From Ischnura elegans (lineage: Eukaryota; Arthropoda; Insecta; Odonata; Coenagrionidae): DNA of 64,000 nt. Positions 1 to 30,435 of the stretch are shown here, in pieces. Location of the stretch: the NCBI RefSeq assembly GCF_921293095.1, contig NC_060251.1, forward strand, positions 62,079,585-62,143,584, given 5' to 3'. How positions within the stretch are numbered: position 1 is the first letter of the stretch; the number at the start of each line of letters is the position of its first letter. The position numbers were made by a program, and so were the translations under genes. The notes below the pieces were generated by a model. That model had not been told where the DNA came from and did no database searches. It saw only the letters and a program-made list of their open reading frames with translations.

Positions 1-835
1 GGAATGTTTGACTAGGTCGCCTATGCAGCAGGAAACACAAGATTTTGGCGAGTAATTGTGATTTCCTTTAAAGGATTCAAACAGGAATTTAGCTGATTGA
101 TGGAATATTTTAATTTTATGTAAACAATAGGGTAGTTTCCTTCATTAAAGAAAACGAAAGGCATTGATTGTGATTCGGTACCCACCATTAGTGTATTAAT
201 AATATACAAATTATTTGGTTTTAGAAGTACCGGTTTATACAAATGGCAATGGTCAATTTTATCCTCATTTGAAAAAGGCCAGATTGGCGCCCATGCGATG
301 CCACTCCACGTGACGTCACAGTGACCTAGTTTCTAAATGAGTTGATGAGGAGTTGTACACCGTCTGAGATAGGAGTTGTACACCGTCTGAGATTAGCAAT
401 GCATGCATGAGGCACAGAGCTCAGGGAAACATGGTCTTAATAATCACCTATTAACACTGGCTAAGGTCGGAAAGTTTCCTTCGTTTGATGAGGTATTAAT
501 AATCCTTATTTAAGCCAACCGCTACCAGCTAGCATGGTACTCAGCTACCTGCTAGCATCATCGCTCAGAACCTCGCCCCCAGGTCACCTCACTCGCGGCA
601 ACAGGAAGCAGAACAACGTCACGCGGAGTTTTTCCCGGCATTCATACTTACCCGTCGCGTTTTCGCGCGCTTGAAATTTTTCACTTTTCATTTAATCGCC
701 AAAAATAGATATAGACTAATAATTATCTAAAAGTGTTAAATATGTACTCCAGGAGTAATAATCTTTCGATTTAGGCAATAAAAAAATAACGTACGGTATT
801 AGCTGGATATATAATACGTATTTCTCCAAATATAG
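1..835 (-). repeat. Copy of a dispersed repeat (pogo-like family), cut by window edge
   Basis: This stretch matches 50345-51110 in the opposite orientation and about 57210-57880 in the same orientation, including the recognisable segments near 120-160, 480-545 and 740-790. Its first 100 bases match the bases just inside the terminal repeat of the element ending at 40998, so the window starts just inside an element end. No intact protein is encoded. The internal short ORFs are repeat sequence rather than genes. Confidence 0.7.
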
Positions 836-840
836 TCCCC

Positions 841-1609
841 CCCCCCCCTACTTTTGAGGCTTCAGTTTCGGGAAAAGTCAAAAAAATGCGTTTGAATATA
901 TGTAGTCCCCCCCTTTACTTTTACCACAGGAATTTTTGGAAAAAAAGGGGGGACTATATTCAGACATATATGGTAATTCTTTGGCAGTGGCTTAGTAACC
1001 ACAACCTCCATCTCATGTGCCACAGTGTGTACTTGAGATGTCAACACTCGGTTGGGAAAGTCCAGTCTGAGATTTTCCTAGGAAGATGGCTTGGTAGTGC
1101 ATCTGGTAGCATACCTGACAGGCTAAGATTTTCTATATTACTGATTATTTGGCAGTTCTCTTAATGAAAACACAAAATGCAGTTTTTGGGATTATGTCTG
1201 AGGCACTTTCTAACATCCATCATACATTCTCACCAATTTCATGATACAACTTTTAATTAGTCCATCTGATTGCAAATTGATTCATTTACTCAAGGCTTTG
1301 GTAAACAATAAAATACAAGAATTTTTAAGATGGCCATCTTCGTCCACTTTTGGTAGAAGATCCTCACAAGCTTTCCAGCCTCACTTTTCAATGTCAATCA
1401 TGAATTTAATTGAAGATTAAACCCTTTCCTCTAAAATATGTCTCCTTCCATTTTTTCATAATCACTCACAACATAGAAGTCATTGTTATCTTATTTTTTG
1501 GCACCATCCAGAAAAAAATTAATGGCCACATGGATAAGTAAAATACATCCCACTCTTAATTAATACTTTGTTCATCCATTATAATGGCAGGTACATTTGT
1601 TTCATAATA
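841..1609. other. Intergenic stretch with a poly-C inverted repeat
   Basis: Bases 829-955 hold three copies of a motif reading ATATAGTCCCCCC or its complement. One lies near 832, one near 900 and one inverted near 943-953, so the stretch can fold back on itself. It resembles the ends of a small inverted-repeat element. Nothing else in 960-1609 looks like a gene, RNA gene or transposon end. Confidence 0.4.
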
Positions 1610-2614
1610 CAGTGAGTCCTCGTTTAACGTTGTTGATTCGTTCCTGAAAAAGTCGACGTTAAGCGAAACAACGTTAAGCGATGCAGTATTTCCCATAAGA
1701 AACAATGTAAAAAATTTAAATTGGTTCCTATAGCCATGTTCCTAACAATCCATTTCTTCGTGAAGAATCCAGAATTTCCCGGGCGAGAATCCAAGGAGGC
1801 CAATTATCGGAGCCGTAACTTTAAGCAGACTTCTTGACCAATCGGGAGACACCTGAATCAGGCCAAAATGAAAAAAATCTGAATCTGACACTCGGAAGCA
1901 CGAGGACGAAGGGCGAGTCAATTTTCGTGATGATATGAATTCTTTAACCCGGCGGAAATCGCGAGAAACATTCATTACCGATTTTTCACTTCAGCATGAT
2001 AACGATTCATTCGAAACGAATTTTCATAACGAAAAGGTTGGGAAGAAGGCATTATTAAATGAAATATAAAAACTAAAAAGAAAGTATTTTTAATGGCGAA
2101 ACATCGATATTTTCAGTAACAGAAGAAATTTTAACTGTAAAAACTCGACCTGCAAACCTAAAACTAGACCGATCTCTCCAGCAGTTGCACCTTCTTCAAT
2201 TATTTTAATAATACCAAGTTTTTATTCTAATATCGCCGTTTTTTATTCACGTCTGAAGAACCACCAGGATAGCCACTCTTCTTCGTGGACATTTTTTTCG
2301 GTTGGCATCAGAAAAATATACGGATAATGGGTAAATGAGGCGATAATTATTCGCTCAGATGCATAATTAACATACGCTACCCACGCCAACCTTTTCTGTC
2401 GAACGAAAATTACCAATCGCATTAATATGGTAATATTTACTATACATCAGATGCGCTTGCGTTCTATTCGCCATTCATTTTTTTTTCGCCGCGCATAATT
2501 TGAACAACGTTATCGCGAAGCAATAACGACGTTAAATGATGAAGGGTTTCAATTTTTGGACAACGTTATCGCGAAACAACGTTAAACGGGACGACGTTAA
2601 ACGAGGACACACTG
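1610..2614. mobile_element. Internally deleted Tigger-type element (non-autonomous)
   Basis: The element begins CAGTGAGTCCTCGTTTAACG and ends with the inverted counterpart, and it is flanked by TA on both sides, the target duplication of Tc1/mariner-pogo elements. Both halves match the longer Tigger copy at 27376-29887. The left half resembles 27376-27850 and the right half resembles about 29440-29887, which holds the first transposase codons. The middle, carrying the catalytic domain, is missing. At 1,005 bp it is a deletion derivative that would need a transposase supplied elsewhere. Confidence 0.85.
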
Positions 2615-3417
2615 TATGTGCATTTAATGCCAATTCATTGACATAATCTTTTTTACCCCCTTTTTCTTTTTATAATTTCATTCAACTTATAATTTACAAC
2701 CACATATAATTAATTTAAATATTTTACAGCCCTAACCATGAATTTTATGCACTAAAAGGAAATTCATTACCCAATAACGAGAAAAATTTCTAAATCATTA
2801 CTAATTGTAAGTAAAAAATAAACAAATTGAGAGACCTAGCAATTCACTAGCTCTTTAATAGACAGCCAAATTTTGCAGCCAGTCTGTCTCCTTAAACCTA
2901 TAAGTCAAGCATCTCATTCCGTTATTCCGTCTAAAGTCGGACAGGGGTTGAAGTCGGACACCGAGCAGTTTTGATTTAGAAATGATATGGAATTGTTTCT
3001 GATCGGCCCACACGCCGCAACGTAACATGATCGCGTAGCGTATAATGTTTCCTTTTGGAAGCATTCACAACACCTCCTGTCTCGATTTAATTGGACTCGA
3101 AGTTGTAGATTAATTTCAGAAAAAATCTGGAGAAAATGTCGCTGTCTAACTTTCACATGCGACCTCCGTCAATGTAATTACAATCAGTATAAGGGTGAGT
3201 ATAATCCTGAAGAAATATATTCTCTCCAAGTACGCATTACATATTTACAATGTACTCAAATCTAAATTTTGAGCGTCAAATAAATTTCCTGTCATTCCTT
3301 CTTGACAGCATTCGGACATATCCCCACCTGAAGTCGGACAGAGCAACGCCAAGTGACGGGAGAAGTGTATACATGTGTGTGGTTTGTGTTTTTTGCGCTA
3401 AGGAATTGAAGTGGTAT

Positions 3418-4970
3418 TATTTGGCTCAGAAAATAGATAAGTACCGTGATATTGAGAAGGCACTTGAGGAATTTAGAGTGAAGAAACTTTCAATCAGAGC
3501 TGCTTCCAAGAAATACCAGATCCCAAAGTCAACTCTTTCTGTTTCAAATCATGTTTGTGGAATACACCCTGGCAAGCATGGAGCTCAGATAATGTTTAAT
3601 GAGGAAGAGGAGGCAATTATCTGTGCAAATCTGACTAAGGTTTCGAAATGGGGCTTTCCATTTACAAAATTTGATCTTTGTATCTTGGCCAAACAATATC
3701 TGGACAAAGCTGGACGTTCTGAGCAGCGATTTAAGAATAATTTGCCTGGAGAAGAATGGGTGGAAGGATTTCTCCGCAGAAACGCTGAACTCTCTTTGCG
3801 GACTTGTAGAAATATTCCTATGAGGAGATCTAAGGTACGGTTTCATTTTATTATTTTAATTTCCAGTGCAAGTGTTGATTATTTTGTGTTTTTCAAAGTT
3901 TGCTCCAAAATTTCTGTTCATATTTACAGGTTGACTCTCAGCAATGCAAACAATATTTTGAACAGCTGAGAAAGACAATTGCAGAGGTTCCTCCATCCAA
4001 CATCCTCAATTATGACGAGACGAACCTGGGCGACGATCCAGGTGGAAAAGTGTGGATTTTCAAGAGGGGGACTAGAAATCCTGAGTGTATTTTGAACTCA
4101 TCTAAGTCTTTCACTTCCATCATGTTCGCAGGAACAGCAAGTGGGCGAACATTACCATTGTATGTAGTGTACAAATCAGAGAAAATGTGGGATATATGGC
4201 CCCTTGGAGCCCCCAGAAGTGCCAGATATCATAGGTCAGCATCCTGATGGTTCGACGAAATTACATTTCTTGATTGGTTTTCAGCCATCGTCATACCATG
4301 GGCAAATAGCCTCATTGGCCCAAAAGTGGTGATTGGTGATAATTTGTCCAGCCATTTTTGCACGGATGTGATAAGATTGTGTGAGGAAAATGACATTAGA
4401 ATTGTGTGTCTCCCTCCCAATGCCACTCACCTGCTCCAGCCATTGGATGCGGCATTTTTTCGGCCACTTAAAATGGGTTGGAGAGTAATTTTAACTGAAT
4501 GGAGAGCAACAGCCGATAGAAGACTCGTTACTCTCCCCAAATATGTTTTCCCTTCTCTCTTAGTGAGTTTGTGTGAAAGGGGGGTTGAGCCCACTGCCGC
4601 TGCTAATCTTATGGCTGGTTTCCGCACTTGCGGCATTCCCCCATTATTCCCGGAGAACGTTCTGAAGAAGATCGCCAGTGGATTAGATACTTCGAATACT
4701 AATGAAAGAAACTCGACCGTGCAACTTGCGAGTGACTGAGTGATGGAGCTGCTGGAGAAAATGCGATACGGAGGCCAAAAGAGTAATGCCCCTCCAAGAA
4801 AAAGAAAAATGAGCGTGGATCCATGTAAGAGCATCACATCTGCCGACATTTTGAGGAAACGTCCGGAGGAAACCGATCTGGGCACGTCGCGTGCTAAAAA
4901 GAGCAAAAAATATCAAAGATCAGTGCAAATTTCTCATTTTAATGATTCCTCGTTATGTGGCATTTTTTAG
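3418..4970 (+). pseudogene. pogo/jerky-like DDE transposase, two premature stops
   Basis: The coding frame runs to a donor after 3834, skips a 95-bp intron and resumes at 3930 in phase 0. Exon 1 carries a pipsqueak-type helix-turn-helix (DIEKALEEFRVKKLSIRAAS). Exon 2 carries the DDE domain: NYDETNL (first aspartate), VIGDNLSSHF (second) and LLQPLDAAFF (third). All three catalytic aspartates remain. The frame is broken by TGA at 4245-4247 and TGA at 4737-4739, with homologous-looking sequence continuing in the same frame after each. The copy therefore looks recently inactivated. The family (PF03184-type DDE, IS630/Tc1/mariner superfamily) is from knowledge; the precise start codon is not clear. 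Confidence 0.8.
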
Positions 4971-5948
4971 TGTTTTCCCCCCCTCCAAAATTTCTGGTAC
5001 CCCCCCCCCCAGAAATTCTTCGAACTTCCTCGAACTTATCCGCAGAACTTCTCCCGCTAAGGACTTTTCGCGCTAAGGTTTTTCGCGCAAAGGATTTTCG
5101 CGCAAAAGGCCTTGTCTCGCAAAATCCTGTCTCTGGAAAACCCTGCCTCTGGAAACCCTGCCTCTGGAAACAGCCTCTGAAACAGCCCCGAAACAGCCCC
5201 GAACCAGCCTACCTGCAATCCAAGACTTATATAGGACTACTGCGGAGGAATACTTACTCCTTGGCAAGCAAGGGGAAATCGGTGCTAAGGCCTTAGTATT
5301 GCACTTTGGAGTGAGAAGTTTTACCATTGTCCTATCACAACTCTCTCTCCCTCCAACACCTCACCCCAGTATCTCCTTCCCCTCCACGCGTTCCAATGAA
5401 TTATCCCTCTGATTCGACTGATGTCTCAAACCCAGAAGTTTGAGGGGAGAATTCTGGCTGGTATGCTGTTCACTCAAACCCAGGGATGATGTTTTGCCGA
5501 ACAGCCGGTCAACAGGAGCAGTGGCGCAGTAGTGAATTCGCCTGGAGTACCCCCTCCGCCGCTTGGAAAAACCCCTCCCCTCAAATCCTGTCTCGTCTTG
5601 CAATAGGCAAGCCTCTTCTGCTCTTGGCCTGGTCGTGAACGCATGTCTAGTGAGACATGGCAAATTTAGAGCAATTATTCTGCTGGTATTTAGCTGGTAA
5701 TGTTTCCCCTGGGATCATGATTTACTATCATTGTTTTCTGTAATACTTCTGATTTTTGAATACTCTACTTTGAATAGATATTGAACGGTAATAACTCATA
5801 AATTATTTTTGGCTACCTTTTTCTTGTGAGCTGATTTTCTTGTTTGTGGAGTCTTTCCCTGATCCAGCTTGTGACCGACGGTTGGAGTATTTCCCTTGTC
5901 TGGGCCTACGTGAAAAATCAATTAGATTTACGACGTAACGTCACAGTT

Positions 5949-6258
5949 AGAAGGGGAATTTTCAAACGCTGTGGTAATAAAACTTCGCGAGGTAAAGGAA
6001 ATAAACGTTCCTGAGGGACCGGAAGTTGGAGATTGGGTGTTAGCCAAATTCCCGAGCAAGAAAAGTGTCAGTTATTATGTTGCATGTGTGGAAGGTGTTG
6101 AGGACGAAGAACTAGAAATTCGATGTGCACGGAAAACGGGAAAACATTTTAAATGGCCGGACACAGATGACAGGTGTTTAGTGGATTTAATTCAAATTGA
6201 GAGACAAGGTAAAAATAAGCAGAATAGTGACCTATTTCCATTTGAATGTAGACCTTGA
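5949..6258 (+). pseudogene. C-terminal segment of the same pogo-like transposase
   Basis: An open frame of about 95 codons ends at TGA 6256-6258. It reads VGDWVLAKFPSKKSVSYYVA followed by an acidic, aromatic-rich stretch ending in a WPDTDD motif. Segments of this type occur at the C terminus of jerky/pogo-like transposases in insects. It lies inside the same inverted-repeat element and downstream of the DDE frame, so it is probably a last exon. There is a candidate acceptor (TTAG) just before 5951, but the joining donor was not identified. Confidence 0.5.
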
Positions 6259-6699
6259 TGGTTATAATGTTTATTGAAAGATGGATCAACAATAAATATG
6301 GTGTTTTCAATTCTTCACTCAAAATATTTTTTTAAATATGATGCAGCTCCATATCATAACCCCCATACCAAAAATCATCCCTTAACCAGCCCTTTGACGT
6401 TTTTTCTTTATTAAATAACATTTTTTCATCAGTTGTGCGTCCAAATCCAAACAGAAGGGCCAGCAAAAACTTATTTCTGTGAAAATTAGAAGACAGTCCG
6501 CCTCAATACCGGAATGGCGGTTGGGGTCGGACACGCGTTATTCTTTTTTTTTGGTCTGAAAACATTGGATGGGTTAATTAAAATGGTATGAATGCATAAT
6601 TTGACTTATTTTTAATTCTAACGTAAACAAAATATTAGCGTAAATCAAAAACCAACTTCGTTTTATGTAAATTACCAATAAAAGTGTCCAACTTTAGAC

Positions 6700-8390
6700 C
6701 CGTTGATGGTGTTATAAAAATTATTTGTAATTAAACTTCTATTTATAGCGGTGAGGGTCATGCCTCCCAGATCTTTGAGAACGATAGGTGAATGGAAATA
6801 TGAAAATGCAACAGTTATTAGGATAAAGGCAACCTTTAAATGCAAGTTAATAGTTTTTTTTATAAAGTAATTCACACATGACAGTGAATTAAGGTGGTTC
6901 ATGATGCGAAAAGTTATTACATATGTCAATCCGTTAATTATTTGAAGAATTATGCTACTTTGAAATGATATTAAGTAATGTAGGCTACACTCACTCAATA
7001 CTTCAAATATAAAAAGATCACACCATGTTTTGAACTGACTATCATAATTTGTTGATTTCCTCGGTACTCGTAGAGTAAAATCTTCTCCAATCTAAACACT
7101 CAAGTCCACTGAAACTAAACCAAGCCTGAGTGACATGATTTTTTCATGTGCATACCTTCAGGAAGAGTGGTAATGGTGCATCAAACGATAGCTGTAAAAT
7201 GCCACCATGATCCCTGCCACTTTTTCCTTAATTTAGGGCCATACAGTTTCTGTACCTGAACTCGCATGTGAACTTCACACTGCTTATCAGTTCATGGCAG
7301 AAACTGTATGTATCACGTATAGTGCAATATGTATTTAACTGAAATGGAATATCTCTTAGTATTAGAGGAAAAAATAACTTATCCTAATTACGAAAAAAAT
7401 GTGCAGGTGATGATATATTAATGGCTTCAGTTACTTCCCTATAGTTGATAGGCATTGCTGTCAAAATTCCTGGATTTTTGAAGCAGAAACTCCTGCAATT
7501 CTGGCTTTGATGACTGATGATTATGTGCTTAAGTTATCATTATGAGCCATACTTTAACTCTTTTGCTGCAATGGACATGTTTTTGACTGTATTCTCCTGA
7601 AATTACACAGAGGATGAACTTTTTTATCATTTAGAAAAGTACTATGAGATTGTTAAAATACCAAATTTAAGTCCAGTTAATAGCATTGCAGTATGTGTAA
7701 ATTGATATATGTATAATGTGAAAATGGGCAGAGGTGAGAATTGAAGAAAATTTTCATTGTTCTCCAGCTACAGGGAAAGGGTTAAATGTAGGATTATTTA
7801 ATTTTACCTGAAAATAAATATATTCCAATAGTACTGAAAATGAAAGCATTTCAATGCACTTTGAACAGTTTCTTTTAACTTTAAAAAGCCAGAGAGCCAT
7901 TAAAAATTGATTTTCACATAAATATAGATTTTTCACCACAAGAGCAATGATTAAATTTTCCAAAATAAGAGTAACTGTAAATTTGATGAAGAATGAAACA
8001 TTAAAAATGTATTTTCCACAACCATGCGTCATTTCATTATGTATCCATGATTAAAAAAATGGTCAAGTGGGTTGAAATTATTAGCATGCCGATTTCTGGA
8101 AATGAAATGTTTAAATGTTAATGAAGGTATCAGAGAGCGTCCATTCCAACCAAGTGAAAAAATTTGTGAAATAATGGCATCAAGACAACTGTCAAACAAC
8201 CAGTTAATAATTTAAAAAATTACAATTTTAATTTTATTGTATATTTGCGTGGAATGATACGCGATTCGACAGTTTTTATACAAGCTCCAAATAAACTTTA
8301 TGAAGCCTAAAACGTTCTTTCATTGAAACATTACAACAAGAGAAACAAAAGTGACGTAAGGAGGATCACTAATTAGCTTTATTACCATTT
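6700..8390. other. Intergenic DNA without recognised features
   Basis: The stretch is AT-rich with scattered short open frames, none longer than about 92 codons and none resembling a known family. I see no transposon ends, tRNA-like boxes or tandem repeats. It separates the pogo-like element from the 3' end of the membrane-protein gene. Confidence 0.5.
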
Positions 8391-8402
8391 AAAACCAGTC
8401 GA

Positions 8403-8408
8403 TTTATT
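8403..8408 (-). terminator. Candidate polyadenylation signal of the membrane-protein gene
   Basis: AATAAA on the minus strand, about 260 bp downstream of the stop codon at 8668-8670. It is the plausible 3' end signal of the small membrane-protein gene. Other AT-rich hexamers lie nearby, so the choice is inferential. Confidence 0.4.
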
Positions 8409-8667
8409 GACAGGAGATTAACAAATAGAAACACAGATTCTGTGCCGTAACCCTTACAATGATTCACAGCTTAAACGCTTCTCCAAAATTATGGTATTTG
8501 TACACTGAGGTCAAGGCCTACCCAAGAAAACGCCAAAGTCATGTCTGTGATAGGACTGACTACAAACAATCAACACCGCTGAGAAAACTTGCTGCACTAC
8601 ACTAATCACACGATCTGCTATGTCATCACATGCTGGATTAGTCCGTTAATAATTGAGAATGGCACTC

Positions 8668-9298
8668 TTACGATCCAGAGACTGCATCCAAGTAGTCGAG
8701 ATATTTTGTACCGATTCCTATCAATGCCACACTTGATGATAGCCCTAAGATGGTACACACACAATTTTGTTCCGGTAAAAGACTACGGATAACTGCCCAC
8801 AAGAGAACGGAACCAAAACTGAACACCACCGCACCATAAGCACTGGAAGAGAAGTAACATGTTAAGACACCATTAATTATTAAGACCAGAAAACTCGAGT
8901 CTTCAATCTTACCTGAACAAAATCCGCTGGTTGACAGAGGCTCGCTGAAGGTGGGGTCGGTTATAGATGTATAAACCGGATCCAAGTATAGAATTGGCTA
9001 ACAGCATACTCGTTATATCGCTTCTAGGGGTCACTCTGTTGGAAAGCAAATTATACAGAAAATAATGCAACTATAGCCAGTGGAATTTATAATTTCACCA
9101 TAACTGACAGGAAATCAACACGTACTTTGCCATGAGACTTGGGTTCACAACATTCACAGACAAACTTGCATAGCTAGTTGCGCTTTGAAGAGGCACGTAA
9201 AAAAACAATATATTATGAGTATTGAGCGGTTTCAACCCTAACTTGTCAATTAGAGACATAGGGCACTTTTTTGGACTGCTCTTAGATGGACTTGCCAT
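8668..9298 (-). CDS. Small multi-pass membrane protein, family not recognised (3 exons)
   Basis: The exons, in transcript order, are 9298-9126, 9035-8913 and 8842-8668, giving 156 residues and a stop. Phases agree at both junctions, the donors read GTACGT and GTAAGA, and the acceptors are pyrimidine-rich. The protein starts MASPSKSSPKK, a basic serine-rich cytosolic-looking leader. It then has four hydrophobic stretches near residues 30-50, 67-83, 100-121 and 127-143, broken by the polar segment YNRPHLQRASVNQR. It ends in TKYLDYLDAVSGS. There is no cleavable signal peptide. I do not recognise the family. Its start lies 276 bp from the CDC5L start on the opposite strand, so a shared housekeeping promoter is likely. 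The exon model is inferred from splice signals and frame consistency. Confidence 0.75.
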
Positions 9299-9574
9299 TG
9301 TAGCCGTAAAATAATTCACCGTAAAATTAAATATTTTTTCGCCCGTTCGCCTCAGTAATTCCCAGCCGAATGTGTATCGAAAATGCAAGAGTCGAAACAA
9401 TTGATATCGATATGAATTGATCGATATCATCGATATGTCAGATGATATGCGATATAAACAATTGACATGAGAAATTGCGAATGTGTAATTGTGATTTGTT
9501 TGTCGCGTCTGGTAAAGGACACGTTAGTGGTGAAATTGTATTGCTGTTTTACGTAAACTGGTGAATTTTTCAAG
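9299..9574. promoter_or_regulatory. Bidirectional promoter with a DRE-type motif
   Basis: This 276-bp gap separates the divergent start codons of the membrane-protein gene and CDC5L. It contains the palindrome TATCGATA at 9405-9412 and further partial copies (ATCGATAT) at about 9420-9435. TATCGATA is the DRE bound by DREF in insects and is common upstream of replication, cell-cycle and housekeeping genes. No TATA box at a convincing spacing was seen for either gene. Confidence 0.6.
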
Positions 9575-30161
<20,587 letters not shown>

Positions 30162-30195
30162 CTTGGTATTATTCTACCTCAAAGTAATCGTGTGG

Positions 30196-30201
30196 AATAA
30201 A
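30196..30201 (+). terminator. CDC5L polyadenylation signal
   Basis: AATAAA lies 35 bp after the CDC5L stop codon, giving a very short 3' UTR. A GT-rich stretch (TTGTCAGTGG) follows at about 30212. This is the expected layout of a cleavage and polyadenylation site. Confidence 0.65.
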
Positions 30202-30286
30202 GGGATTCCTTTTGTCAGTGGTTCATTTTCCTGAGTGAAACAAGAACTTTCATACTAGTGCAAAAGAAATAATTTTTATAAAGAAT

Positions 30287-30292
30287 TTTATT
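30287..30292 (-). terminator. Candidate POLQ polyadenylation signal
   Basis: AATAAA on the minus strand lies about 144 bp beyond the POLQ stop at 30436-30438. If used, the POLQ and CDC5L transcripts end within about 100 bp of each other. The choice is inferential because the stretch is AT-rich. Confidence 0.45.
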
Positions 30293-30435
30293 GACAACAT
30301 CATAAATATTAAAATTACAATTTTATCATTATTAAATGTGTAAAAAATAGAAATCTGACGATAAAAGTACAACAGAGAATAGAAATATTCATTATGAATA
30401 AAAGTTCATTGATGTGACTTGTTTTTTTTATCATG

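Larger units (their letters stand above)
2929..6699 (+). mobile_element. Degenerate pogo/jerky-like DNA transposon
   Basis: The element is bounded by a candidate inverted repeat, GTCTAAAGTCGGACA at 2929 and its near-complement ending at 6699. Further copies of the core GTCGGACA lie near 2953, 3334 and 6527 and could be subterminal transposase-binding sites. Inside is a plus-strand transposase with one intron and in-frame stops, followed by a separate C-terminal coding segment. Bases 4971-5950 between these hold poly-C runs and a short degenerate GCCTCTGGAAAC-type tandem repeat (about 5105-5205). The exact ends are uncertain because no clear target duplication was found. Confidence 0.6.

Noticed and set aside
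5105-5205. Tandem repeat of GCCTCTGGAAAC units as a minisatellite or CRISPR-like array
   Set aside because: The units are degenerate and few, with no spacer structure. It is low-complexity sequence inside the pogo-like element.
5510-5660. A second tRNA-derived SINE (A-box-like AGTGGCGCAGTAG)
   Set aside because: No B box at the correct distance and no recognisable tail or target duplication.
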